This document shows positions 37,936-50,762 of a DNA stretch of 64,000 nucleotides, one piece after another. This DNA is from Pseudoscleropodium purum (taxonomy: Eukaryota > Streptophyta > Bryopsida > Hypnales > Brachytheciaceae). Each line of letters starts with the position of its first letter. The first letter of the stretch is position 1. The translations under genes were made by a program, and so were the position numbers. The notes beneath the pieces were generated by a model. The model was not told where the DNA came from. It searched no databases and saw nothing but the letters and a program-made list of their open reading frames with translations. The DNA is taken from contig OZ017797.1 of the NCBI GenBank assembly GCA_963969395.1, positions 30,752,001 through 30,816,000 of the forward strand. The letters are read 5' to 3'.

Positions 37936-38959
37936 TTCCATATTTTTTGTATTACTTGCAGGGACAAAGCTTCTCATAATTAGCATTGCTATTTGATTGT
38001 TTAATAAAGATGAAAATTTTGAGTTCATATTTAAAATTGGATGTTATAAATTACAAAATTAACCAACTACAAAACATTCAATTGTCTTTTTTCTACTTGA
38101 GGATCTACCAAAATTGATCAAAAATGCCACATTTACCTACTTCTAAACTCTTAAAAGTCCAAAATTAATAATGGTCATTACAAGAAAATCAATTATCATT
38201 AGGAGATAATGCAAAACATTGGGAAATCTAAATATGCAAAACATTGTGGGAACTCCCAATCCTTTGATCGAGAGACCTACAATCTTGAGTCTAGAATTCA
38301 ATGAATAATCTAGAAGTAGTTAAATGTGGCATAAATGGGTATGTGTGTCCAAACCTAGTTATGTACTCCTTTAATTTCATCTTTATTTTCATTCAATGAA
38401 AGGCAAAAATGTCTAGTATATAGATCTAAATTCAACATTCTTTTTGAAATCCAATTCATCAAAGCATTGAGACAAAAATGGATAATTTTGCATAGAAAGT
38501 GCATCAAGCTTGTCACCTAGTATAGAGAGAATACAAATGAAGTGCAACAAAACTAATTAGGATAGATTTTAATGTTACAACATAAATACATTGAATAAGT
38601 CACTTCAAACAATTTGATCGAAAGTAGACCTTAGTCACATTGGTCACATTTTTAATCTTAAGAAAGAAATTCTAGCGGGCTTTAGAACCTTTGAATTGGA
38701 ATTGGTCTAGATACTTGATTAATTTGGTATTGAAATGATTATTGGCATTAGTCAATTTCAATTATGTTGTAGTCATAACCTTCAATTTCACTAAGCATGA
38801 TTTTTTATTAGTTATCAAATAACTATACTTCATTCAATATTGTTAGAAGTGTGCAACAATGATAACTAGGATGACTGGTATGTCTTATTTATGTAATTAA
38901 GATATTGATTGAGTGCTTTTCAATTGTATATGACAAAAATGATTTAAGCACCAATCTTT
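37936..38959. other. AT-rich intergenic DNA
   Basis: No reading frame or repeat of note beyond short AT-rich words such as the repeated TATGCAAAACATTG near 38220. CG dinucleotides are almost absent. Confidence 0.4.
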
Positions 38960-41713
38960 CACTAGAAGAAACCCGAATTTTTGTTGACATCAGATAGAAA
39001 TGTGGCATGTTTTTGTGGACAAAAAGACATTATAGACTCTTAAGTAGTGGGTGGCAAAATCATGGTGGACATAGCAAAAAACATGTAGATGTTAGTGGAA
39101 AAATAACTTGAGGCTAAAGCTAACAACTATGCTCTATAAGACATCCAAAAAAACATAGTTACGTTTTCAAAGACGTTTTAGAAAACAAGAATGTGCCACA
39201 TCAACAAGAACTATGGATAAGTTTGTAGAAGTTATTAGAGGCTAAGGTAAAATAATGACCAAATATGGAAAAAGATAAGTAAGAGCATCCATATGGCACT
39301 TTTTTAAAGAAGGAAAAATAGCAATTGACATGGCATCCAAGGAGGATGGTGTTAGCATACTTTGACGTTGTTTGATGATTTTAACACCATTCTTCTGGAT
39401 GTCAATAGTAACGTCAATTAAGACATCAATTTAGATGTCAAAATTTTTTTTTAGACATTAATTGAGACAACATTGTATTTATGAGGATGTTCATATTTGA
39501 AATTCTACTTTTCATACAATTCTTAAATTTACATATTCTATAGGGATTATTTTCCATCCTACCACCCCACTTATATAAATAGTTTATTTTTTTATGTCAA
39601 AATATTTACAACAAGTGACTTTTCAAGCTAAATACATTATATTGTATATATGGCATATATTGTATATGGTATACAATGTATGGCATATTATGTATTGAAT
39701 ATGGTGTATTGTATATGGCATATATATTATGTATGGTATACAATGTATTATACATTATGTATGGCCTATTGTGTATAATATATGTCTAAGCTAACGTTGC
39801 AAAATGTCTAGATGTCTAAACTAATGTCTACAAAAACGTCTAGATGTTTAAGTTGACATCTTAAAAAAGTGAGACATGTACATCAAGTATGTCTTAGAAG
39901 ATGTTGTCTATGATGTTTTCATGTCTCAATGAACGTATTGTAGTATATGGTGGATGCTACATGATGTTTAAAAAATTAACCTCATGTCACTATTGATGTC
40001 CAAAAAAACACATGCAAGTTACAATAAACATCCAAATTGACAGGACTTAGGACACAACACACCGTTGACATAAGACATGGCGTCAACAAGGGCTCGAATA
40101 AAAAAGCTGCCGATGTAGCATTGCCCGCCCTATTGGCACTAATGTGGAAGCAAGGTGGTAGCCACATGGTGACCTGTCATGAATTTGGAAGACCATGTTT
40201 AATGAGACATCCTTCAAAATCTTCTTGAAATTAGTTTGTGGTTTTTGTGATTTTGCAAGTTTTGGAGTATGTCAATTCAAACGGATTTTTTTGGACATCT
40301 AAGTTGACATGGTTGACTACCAAAAGAACGTATCTATTTTATTGATGGATAGTAATTGATTGTGGTGGTTCAAAGCTATGATGAAATTGTTGCTAGATTA
40401 TTATAAGGTAGTGAAGAGACTCTAGTTTCTAGATTGGAAAAAAACCATTTTAGGAGGCGAGGCGGATGGTTTTCCTCTGAGGACATTTTATAATTCTATC
40501 TCGATGAACACTAGTAATGAATTTGTTTTGCACACTTTTGGTTAAGAAAGTTTAGTCATTCATTTATTGTTTTTGGCATCAGGTAGTAACTATTGCATCA
40601 ACTATCTTTACACTACTCTACCATACAATGCATAGTTGCCATAGAATCTCCACGAGAATCTCCCTACCTTGTCATTTATTCACATCTACAAGTAGTACCT
40701 AGTGAATATTATGTTTGAATATTCAAATAGTCAAAACCTAGTGATGGTTGTGAACAACCTGTAAAAAACTTTGAAAAATTCCTTAATCCACTCAACTATT
40801 TTTACTATATTAAAATAATTTTCATTTTTATGTTGTGAAATCCACTTCAAAGCAAGGCATAACTAATGAATAGTAACAATTAAAAGTTAAATACTTTGTA
40901 TACTTTGTAGTAAGCAATCTCCTATTGTGTCTTTACTTTTTTGATCCCAAGACAGGACTAGACTTCAATTGACGCTTGAAGTGGCTCTCAACAAATTCTC
41001 TATAACCTAGGAAAAGATTTCGGAGCCTTCATCTCAAGCTTGTGCATGTCCTCACCTACAAACTACAAAGCGCAAACTGGAAGTACTCTTTCATTTCCAC
41101 AATTATGCATTCAAATTGGTTGTTGAATTCTCTACACACAATTGCAAGAATTGATATCACATTCAAGCATGAATGATTTTGTTGTGGTTGTAATGTTTAC
41201 AAAGAGTATTTTCAAACATGAGAATGGCATCTTGTACCCGTTTACGCTGCTTTTCAAGGAGTGTGGCATATGTAGGGAGAGACTTTAGTACTTTTGCTTC
41301 ATCAACACAAAGGTTGAGTTCAATTCAGTACCTTAATCATAGATAACATCAAAAAATATGTCATGAATTTGGAAAAGGAACATGATTTTAGTACCTAGTG
41401 TTTGTTATATATTTGCATGCTTCATAAATTAAACACTGTTCTACTTGATACATTGAAAACAATAATCAACTTTTGTTCCCAAAACAAAAATCTTAGTATG
41501 GAATTGGAAGATGTCTGATTAAGGAAGGTTGATTTTGTAATCATTATTTGTTTCTAAATAAAGCAAGGAAGTTGCATTACATTATATCCACCTGAAACAT
41601 TGAAAAAATCTATTTGGATTCAATAATTGAAACAAATTTTAGTATTGAATTGGAAAATGTAAAATAAAAACTATCATTATGGGCATATAAAAAAATGTAG
41701 GTTTCTTCTAGTG
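38960..41713. mobile_element. Probable non-autonomous CACTA-like element, 2.75 kb
   Basis: The left end CACTAGAAGAAACC and the right end, whose complement is also CACTAGAAGAAACC, form a perfect 14-bp terminal inverted repeat starting CACTA. Inside the left third, GACATC / GATGTC and GACGTC-like motifs recur in both orientations (38985-39930), as in the subterminal repeats that bind CACTA transposases. No transposase frame is present. The flanking triplets (TTT left, CTA right) do not match, which weakens the call or indicates decay. Confidence 0.5.
39635..39790. repeat. AT microsatellite-like tract (TATGGCATATTGTATA variants)
   Basis: TATGG(C/T)ATA, TTGTATATGG and TATACAATGTAT alternate over about 150 bp inside the CACTA-like element. 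It is a purely repetitive sequence likely to form cruciforms. Confidence 0.7.
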
Positions 41714-42984
41714 CTAGTTCAATCATGTTCAAATATGGTTTTTTTTCTTGAGTTTATGGAGCTATATAAAGAATAGGAAGCCTCTATAGTATGTTTGACT
41801 TCTAACTATCTTTTTTTGTCTTGTATACGTACATGGGATGAAATCTCAAAGTATTGATTATTGATCAAAGTTCATTCATATATAACTTATATTAAGAAAT
41901 TAAAGTCCAAACCTTAAGTGTCTTAGTAGTATGGATAGGTGATTTTAAGTCCTATGAAGGACAACTCTAAATTTTTTAAAGTAATAAACTCACACACAAA
42001 GCTTAGAGCTTTAAGCATGAAATAGCATTGTTGCTACATCAAGCATCTTGGATAGGCAGACATAACAGACAATTGGGGCGGACTCAATGGACAATGTGAC
42101 TATCTTAAAGTAGTCACATTAGACAAGTTAAAGTCACTAGATGTCTTAGACAGGCAAACAAATTAAATGATTTAGATAGACAGTTTGTCCAATGTGACAA
42201 CTAATATATGAGAAAGCTAGCAATTTACACCACAAAAAGGGTGTGCAAAATCAAGACCAAATCAACATAATTTTGTTGGAACCTACAAGAAAATGGTTTT
42301 TAAAGTCAAAAGGCATTTTGAGGACCACTTCAACATACTTTCTGTTGGTTTCAATATCAAGGAGTCTCCATTGCAAGTAATACTAGTATTAAAGTAATGT
42401 AGCCCTAAGTTGTGTGAATGTTATCAAAAAATTCTTCCTAGTCAAATACAACTTCATAATTACTAAATACCACATGAAATTCACACAAACATTGTAAGTG
42501 CATATAGACATTGAAATTACAATATGGAATCAATATATATGAACAAGTAATATATGCATTCATATTTAGAAGAAAGGATATTTTGCCTCACTTTACTTTG
42601 CACCTGTTCATTGCATGTGCTTTGAAGATGTACATACTTCTTGGATTAATTTTGAAGGTTTTGAAAGTAAAAGACTATTGGACCAATTTAAGTTAGCTTT
42701 AAAGTTGCTTAGATGTGAATTAAGTCAAATAGACATACTAATGTGAAAAATACCATTAGACAACCAAATGAAAAGTTAAATTTAACTTAGAACACAAACA
42801 ATTGAACAAATAGATAGGCCAGTTAATTGTGAGTTAGTTATTGCCAAGAAATATAAGACTAATTGACTAAGGCTTTTCTCTCTCTTGGCATTTGTAGTGA
42901 TTGCTCACCTTGACTATAGTTCTTGTGTATTCTTTCAAGTTTAATGCAATTAGTCTATTTGTCAAATTTTGTATTTCTACAATT
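41714..42984. other. AT-rich intergenic DNA
   Basis: No gene recognised. Around 42050-42210 short words (TAGACAGGCA, AGTCACATTAGACAA) occur in several variants, suggesting an old decayed element, but no boundaries can be set. Confidence 0.35.
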
Positions 42985-44240
42985 TCTTTTAGCTAGTGAT
43001 TGGCTTGTTATTCTTATGTTTGAGCAATTGCTAGTGATTAACATTGTCTCATTAATTTCTTTCTTTTGCATCTGTCTAATTGTCTAGAGCTTTAAGCTTG
43101 TCAAATCATTGTATTCTATGTTATAAGTTGAGTCTTGTGCCTATATCAAGTGGTCAATTTTGCCAGAGATTGGCGGATCTTAATATATAGGACAATTAGT
43201 TAGTGATTGGCATTGTTTCTTGTTTTGTTTTTAGTCTAATAGTCTTGCTATGATAGCATTGTTGAATGAAATTTTGTGAGTATAATAACTTCTTAATTTA
43301 AGCTAGTGATTGACATATTTCATGTTGATGTTTAGTCTATTAGATGAGCTGTGAAGAAGCAAAGTTGAACCTGCCTTTGATTTATTAACTTTGATGTCAA
43401 ATGGATGATGCTTACATGAAAGAAGCACTTCTTGATTTGTGAATAAGAAAGCCTTAATTTCTAAGTCAATTAGATAATAATTGTAGTTGTAGAAGTTAAG
43501 TTGGTGATCAACTTTATTGGTATTCAAATTTATTAGTGATCTACTTGTCTATGAAAGTAAGTAGTTGAAATTGCCAGTGAGTGATGTTACTTTTAATTTG
43601 GAACTCAAGACAATTAGTCAGTTGAGTCTATAAGTTGTAAGAAGGATAAATTTTGCTTGATTGTAATTAATGTCGATTTGATAGATAAAAAGCGATGATA
43701 GCTTCTTTTGTAATTGGAGGAACAAGTGAACTATAGAAAACAAATGGTCTCTAAAGTTTTAGAAATATTAAGTAACCAGTAATTGGTTTGTTCATGTTTA
43801 GTTTTATGTCTAATAATCAAACTAGTTGCATGCAATTACGAGTGTTATGATTTGTTAATTGTGATGGCAATTAGATGATGTATGTGTAGATTGTTGTAGT
43901 ATGTAGAATTAGCTATGTATAGGCTAATCTAGAAAGTCAATTAGACAATGAATATAATTGAATTAGTAAGCCGGTGATTGGCATTATTTTTATGTTGGAC
44001 TTTTAAAACAATTTGACAAATTGAGTTTGTAAGCTGTGTTAAGGTTGATTTCAGTTGGTTATGATTAATGTCAATTAGATAGATAAAAAAGATGTGATAT
44101 CCTCTAAAATAATTGTATGATCAAAGAAGTTGTAGAAGTCAAGTAGTTTGCAAACTTGGATGTGGTTAAGTATGCCAATGCTTGGCAAATGACCTCTTTG
44201 GTAATTTTTGATCTAATAGTCTAGTGAATACAAATTATGG
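42985..44240. repeat. Long degenerate repeat field, unit roughly 180-200 bp
   Basis: Variants of GCTAGTGATTGGCATT, followed after ~20 bp by TGTTTAGTCTAATAGTC and later by GTCAATTAGAT(G/A)ATG, recur near 42990, 43030, 43200, 43300, 43575, 43780, 43970 and 44180. Spacing and sequence have drifted. It is non-coding. Confidence 0.5.
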
Positions 44241-45163
44241 TCAATTGTTAAGTTGTGTGTAATATAGCTAATATTTGTAGCTCTTTGTCTAAACATCATA
44301 TTCAAAATTTTGGGAGTTTTGGACCCTCCCAAAATAATATTATCAATTTTGATACCAATACAAATGGATTTTCTATAAATAATTTAGGTTGACAAATACT
44401 AGAATTATTAGTTTTTGAGTGCAATTTCCATTCAAATGAGAGTGTAGTAACATACAAAGTCCTTAATGAACATGACTTGAAATTCAAAGCATCAATGTTT
44501 TCATTAATATACAAAAAATCATGCCATATTGAACACCAAGTCATGAGCTCTATGGTTGATTGTAAGGGGTTGTTTATCTCATTTAGGTAGTTGCATTCAA
44601 TTCCCGTTGAATTCGTATAAGCGGTTGAGGAACATGCATGACTTGGTGCTGCCTAATAACCTATGCAAGCAGCCAAGAAAGTTGTAACAACCAACCGGCC
44701 TCCTATCTGGAATGTGACAAGTGCTTAATACAATTATCAAACACAAAGTGGTTATATCCATTACCCATTTTTTTCAATTGCCTCACACTTTCAATTTTAA
44801 TGGTCATAGATATTATAACATAAGTGCTTTAAAAAATAAAATAAAATAACAAAAAAAATATAAATAAATAAAACTCAAAAGTACATAAAAAAAATATTAA
44901 AATTGAAATTGAATACTCTTGTTTTGTAAAAACAAGACCTATATTTCAAAACATACAAGCGATACCAAACTATAAATCCAAACCAACAAAATTCAAACCT
45001 ATGCCATCTATTGCAATATATAAATTCCATCCATTACACACAATACAAGGATGTTAAATACAAAACAAAACATACCACATATATACATATTTGGATATGA
45101 CTTTTCAATTATATAAAGTCAAACTTTAGTTGATGACTTCAATTTGTATAGCAAGGATCTTGA
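44241..45163. other. AT-rich DNA downstream of the DUF6606 fragment
   Basis: Short open stretches on both strands have no recognisable content. The homology of the DUF6606 fragment stops abruptly at about 45160. The sequence beyond it does not continue the protein family. Confidence 0.4.
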
Positions 45164-46613
45164 TCATACACTCCTAAGTGATAAACGTGGTGGATCGTAA
45201 GGACCTGGTTTACAAGGTGCTGATGTTGGAGACAAGGCCACTTGAAGGTGTGGCCAGGCAGTCTGGAACGAGTGTCTGCGATCTCCCTCGAAGTCCAAAT
45301 TTCTCATGTCGACATTGATTTTAGAATCCTCTTCCTCCTGAGTCAGTATGCTCTGCCACCGCTCATCAAGCTTTCCGCAGACGTCGATCACCAATACGGA
45401 GATTTCCTTCCACTTGCGCTCAATGCATCGATAAAGAGAAAGATTTTTGTCTGGTCGCTGTTTCGCTAACTCTTCAAACTTGGAGATTCGACGAGCTATC
45501 TTGCTCAGCATTTGCAGAATCACATCGGTATCCATCTTGGCCAGACTCTTTTGCAAGCACACAGACATCAATTTCAGAATGATGAGCTTGTACATCAACA
45601 GGCCATCCGTCCCGCCCAATGTGCCGCCCATAAGTGTGCTATGCAGTACCACCTTGACCGCCATGTATTCTCCCGAACGGCGCCAGGGGAGTCGGGATCC
45701 ATCCGTCCACAAAACATCGTCACGAATTTTCTTTTGCACACGCTTGACACCCCGCTGCGCCCGTGATCAATGAGTGTCCAGACACAGCTCCCAACAGCCA
45801 TTCCGTTATGTACCTGATGCGAAAAATGCTTGCACGAATTTCAACCAGATAGAAATAACAGTGAATTCTTGGAGCTTTAGCCTTAAAAGGTTAGCTACAA
45901 GAAAATGTCCAAATCAGACAATTTCACTAAATATACTAAGTTACTAACAATGTTTTGAAGAGTGTAAAGTATTCTAACAATAATGGCTACAGCTTGTAGT
46001 TATTTTGCTAATCTTGAATAAACACATACTTATTACCTCGAATCCACGACGTCGCGTTCCTCGGCATGTAAGGACCCCGCTTTCCTCGACTTGGGAATCA
46101 TGTCTTCAAATGTGTGGTTTGCCAGGTCTGCGACCTGTCTTGCAAAGCTGGCATTTCGCACTCTATCCGCGTGGGTGGTGACGGACCAGCCTGGGAAAAG
46201 GTCTGACAGAACTCCAGGTGCTCCCATCACCTCGGAAGACCTTGCGGCAACACGAAACACTGCAAGCGTTGCGAGTGTGCCGTGTCCGTCGGCAGGAAAC
46301 GACACAGTCAAACCGGCGTTTTCCATGGGCAGGAAAACGGCACAGGTTTTGCCGCGTTCGATGTTTTTGAGCACAGATTTCAGTCCATGAAACTCTGTTG
46401 AACCATCCCCCAGGACCCCATCATGACTTTCGTTTGTTTGAGCTCTTCCATGTCTAAGAGCGCAAGCACAGCAGTCACCAGGCGAACAAATGTCCCCCCT
46501 TGAGCGCCGGACTGGTCCTCTTCTTGAGGAAGCTGTATGGGAAGAAAAATGTTGTTCGCGACGTGCTTGAGGATAGAATCGTTCACCTGGGGAAACTCCC
46601 TCTGGTGATACAT
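45164..46613 (-). pseudogene. DUF6606 N-terminal fragment of the DUF3638 giant-protein family
   Basis: NIFLPIQLPQEEDQ (about 46555), FLPMENAGLTVSF (46320), LSDLFPGWSV (46200), and after a 223-bp GT-AG intron (45814-46036) YITEWLLGAV, VQKKIRDDVLWTDGSRLPWRRS and the MYKLIILKLMSVCLQ helix match the DUF6606 domain that opens members of the family decayed at 1-8242. Frameshifts near 46385 and near 45745 break the frame. The sequence stops after YDPPRLSLRSV (45164), about 400-450 residues into the family, roughly where the left-edge copy begins. The start codon is uncertain: the first visible exon may begin after the acceptor-like TATCACCAG near 46603. Confidence 0.82.
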
Positions 46614-49539
46614 AGAGAAGTCAAGAAGTAAACCTTAGCTTGAAATTTGATATGCGATCAACAGTCTCTGATGATCAGAAAACGCCAAATTTTTAGAGAA
46701 TACTTACTCCGTATCGGAGACTGAAAATAATCCAAAGCTGGAAAAGAGAATGACGTCTAGAATTTGTTTTCAAATTTGTCACAGGAGAAAGGGACACTTG
46801 AGATTGCACAGGTCGGAGTGGCAAGTTTAAAAATTTCAACCGAAATCATGTGGAATTACAGGTGCTTTAAAACAAAATAATTAATGGCGTTAATAGATCC
46901 TATATGATTGCAATCTAAAGTAGACCTAAGAAAAAATTTGTCAGACATTTTGATATAGCAAATATTGCTCCACCCAGCACTACGAATCCCATATCCAACA
47001 TTGTAGCTAATGCAATCACTCGTAAGCAAGCTTTGCACCACCTATCCAAGCACAATCAATATCATGCTGGTTTCTTTGTCAAGCTGGTCAGGCTAGTTTG
47101 TCTCATATTTTTCTCAAATGTGACGCACCCCTCTCATGGAATCTACTGTCTTCCACGGAACTAACTTATAAATTAAAATCTCACAGGGACATACTATGAG
47201 TTTTGGGAAAATTGGCAGAGTGTGATTTTTTTTGTAAGGTGAGTGGAGCTCACCATTCTATAGGCTGACGTTCTGGGTTCTTCAATCAATTTGTGTAGAG
47301 CTCTGTGAATCAATGAACCGTCTGCAGTTCTTTCTTCTCGTGAAGAGCAGTGACGATGCCTGAGTCCAAAGCACTTGCCCAAATGAGACAGCGATAGTCT
47401 GCTTGCAAATGAAAAAAAGCTCAACTCCCACTTCGTAAACAAACCTTATCGAGTTATAGCATCCAATGCTCTCCGATCATCTCGAGTCTTCTAGTGTTCC
47501 TGGTCCTGGAAAAATGATTATCAGAGGTAAGCAGTAGAATACCAATAAAAGGCGGCCTGTTAGCGGGTATCATCAATACATTCCCTACGTCTCACCATAC
47601 CAGAAAGTCAGAGAGGACGCGTTCAAAGTTTGAGAAGAGCTGGAGAAATGTATAAGTCAGATGCGGCTAATATGATTTCATCAAAATCAGTGCTAGTTAA
47701 ACAGTAAAATATAACCAAAGGAGACCCTCAGTTGACCTGCTCAAAACTGCAAAACCAACAATTAGGGCCCTTTGGTTAAAGACGAGAAAAAATGGAAGAG
47801 AAAAGGCCATACGTCCCATCGAGGCGTCCCGTCGGCTCCGTACTGATGGGACTGAATGGAAATTCACAGATGGCGACCTAAAATAGAAGCCACAAGCTAG
47901 CATCAGCAAACGATAACTTCCGAGTTCCGAAAACCTCTGCATATATGAAGACGTAGGGACTCGCACACAATTGATGTTGAAATGCATTTGTTGAGCACTA
48001 GCATACTTTAGCAGAGAAATGAGCTTCCGCACCCTTCCGCACCCAATGAGGAACAGGTCGTATGTACTGTAGGACTTCGTACTCTCTTAATTTCCCCCTC
48101 ACCATTTCCCGGTTGTGGAAAATTCCGCAGCATTTTCACTCATAAAACCTCTCTGCAAACAGAAGCCCAAAACCCACTGTCAAACAAACCGAAAGACTGG
48201 AATCAATGAGCGAGTCAAAAATCGACAGAAAAAATAGATCGTACGTAGGAAATACTTTGATCGATAACCTCATCTGGAGACCAAGAAACAGCCAGAGAAT
48301 ACGCAAATTCTACTTCTGGGCAATCCCAAAACGAAGCAGAATAGACCAGAGTGACCCCAGACAGCTGCACAGTACTCGAACCATAAATGTGCAGCTACTA
48401 TTCAAACCGTGCTACAACCCAGAGGCGATTTGTCATTGCAAGCACAATCAAGCACTTTAAAGAGCTTGTCAAATTCAGTTACAGCATAATTAAACTATTC
48501 CAGTCCAACACATGCAGGGGATCTTGATTCAAGAGTGACACCCTGTGCTCAAACTCGATAATAAGTAACTAAAGAAAGCAACACAGTCCTGAACTCATCT
48601 TCCGCGTTACAAGCAGAGTCTACGAGAACTTCGATTCGTTCAAGCTCACAAGCAGTCAACTACAAATGTAAACTGGAATTCCTTGCCCATGCCGGAGCCT
48701 TCACGAGACAAACAGGATGGCATCGACTTACTCGGATATAAGACAATACTATGTCTTCCAAATCCAACAACTGCCGTCTTGCAATTTGCCGACGCTCTAA
48801 ACATCTGCCTCTATACTGCATCCAAGTTGCAAATGATAACAGAAATTGAAGAAATCCTAGAACAAGTAATGGAAGTCTGTTGACACTGCAAAACCCAAGC
48901 GAAGAAGAAATGAGCCTCCTCGCCATCGCAGAACTTTGTACCAGGCTCGACGTATGGTAGGTCTTGAGTCCATTAATGGATTAATCAGAGCATTGCGGCT
49001 ATCCAATTGATGAGTTCCACATAAGGTAGAACTACCCATTACCACCCTGATTCGCAATCTGACTATATTGGGGCCAACTCTAGGAAAGACACATATTTTT
49101 CAGAGGTGTACTTTTGTTTCAGGAGTCAAACCCAGGTGGAATTATAATTTTTTTGATAAAAATTGTAATTTCTGTAAATTTTTGAGGTGAAATTGCAAAA
49201 CCGCCACTAGACTGGTTTCATAAACGTCCTCTTACAACTCAATATCGCTTTCCAATGTATCTAATAGCACTTGAAGATCCACCAATCATTAATTGACACA
49301 TTATCTTTTAATAGCATAAATAAACTACTCTTGTTAGAATCTGAAGCAGATTTGCATGTTTTTCTGACGGAATTAGGACAAAGCTGTAGACCATAGAATT
49401 GAATCACTGATGGAATTGGGCAATTGTATTTTATGGTAGAACCACCCATTCCTGACCAGCGAGACATACCCAACCTGTAAGGTGCAGCTATGGTAAGGTA
49501 ACAAGTTTAGAAATCGCCCACCTAAGAACTGAAACTATA
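46614..49539. other. Gene-like but unassigned sequence upstream of the DUF6606 fragment
   Basis: CG content is clearly higher at 47200-49000 than in neighbouring intergenic DNA, suggesting former or present exons and promoter. On the minus strand 47442-47254 encodes ..ADGSLIHRALHKLIEEPRTSAYRM followed by a donor-like GTGAGC and could be an upstream exon. Plus-strand 48206-48460 (84 codons) and minus-strand 48660-49057 stretches are not recognisable. No reliable model could be built. Confidence 0.35.
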
Positions 49540-49810
49540 TTTTAGAGAGGTGAAACGTCTTGAAATATTTTTCAGTAAATTTTCCTTAAAAGACAAGAGG
49601 AATTGGCATCTAATTCAAGTTGTTTCATATTTTTTAGAGCTTTCTGAAATTACTTATGAAATTTTGAAGTTGAAGTGGCATAGGGCTCTAAAATCACCCA
49701 CCCCCTAAAATGTTTGTACATCGTTGAAGGCTATGAAATAGTTACATGTAAAAATTGCGTATATTTGAATAGGGTGGACAATTTTAGAGCTTGTGCAATT
49801 TTAGAGCTTG
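49540..49810. repeat. Dispersed repeat R2, copy 2 (degenerate)
   Basis: Contains AATTTTTCAGTAAATTTT, GGAATTGGCATCTAATTCAAGTTGTTTCATATTTTTTAGA and TTGAAGTTGAAGTGGCATAG, the central blocks of the R2 repeat at 23665 and 55856. Both edges are blurred. Confidence 0.6.
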
Positions 49811-49981
49811 TTACCTTAGAAGTATTATTTTGGACAACCCTTTGCAATTGCTATATAGACTAACCTATTGTAGACAACAGTTGAATGCACTAATCATTAA
49901 AAAAAATTCATTATTTGTACCTTGTTGTCCTTAGTTCCCATCTCTTGTCCTTCTTGGCTTAGGGAGTAGTGCCAAAGCTAA

Positions 49982-50731
49982 GAGCATTGCCACCCATTCT
50001 CGGGCATGCTCCTAGCTTGAGGCTTGGGCGGGGCCAGCCAAGAAAAAGTGGGCCACCGTGGGTTTGGAGAAGGACACAAAGTAATTGGTCACGGCACACA
50101 TGGCTCCAGGAACGGTATGCCTTGTCCCCAGATCTTTACCCTAGTTGTTGACTTCATAAATTTATTCTCTTGGGTTATGATTTGTTGGGTTTCTTTTCAA
50201 ATTTGGTCCATTTGTAGGTACAATAACAGTATGTAGAAAAACAAAATTGAAAAAGGGAGATGTGAACAAATCAAGGAGGGTTTAAATTTACAAGGTTGGT
50301 CTTGATATTGAAGAGAAAGTGGGTACAAAATATGTATTCAAAATTATTTAAAAAAAAAATACAAGTGTGTTTGATGTGTGCTTGAGGTATACTTCAAGCA
50401 CACATGAAGCACATTTAAATTATTTCATTCCATATCAATGAAAAATTTTAAAACATGTTTTGAAAAATTGTGATAAATTTCTTTATATAAGTGTGCTTGA
50501 GGTGTGCTAGATGTCTACTTCAAGCACACCTCAAGCACACTTTACTTCTCTCATTCTACTTCAATCATAATTCAAAATAAAAATTGTATTCAAGTTTTTT
50601 TTTAATTTGACAAGTGTGCTTGAGGTGTACTTGAATTATACCTCAAGCACACCTCAAGCAAACTTTTACTTTTCTCATTCCATTTGAGTTTAAAATAAAT
50701 AAATTTTAAGTTCAATGAAATATTCTTTTCA

Positions 50732-50762
<31 letters not shown>

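Noticed and set aside
50738..50762. Poly-A run as the tail of a retroposed gene or SINE
   Set aside because: It is one of the AT-rich spacers of the hairpin array; no SINE or gene body precedes it.
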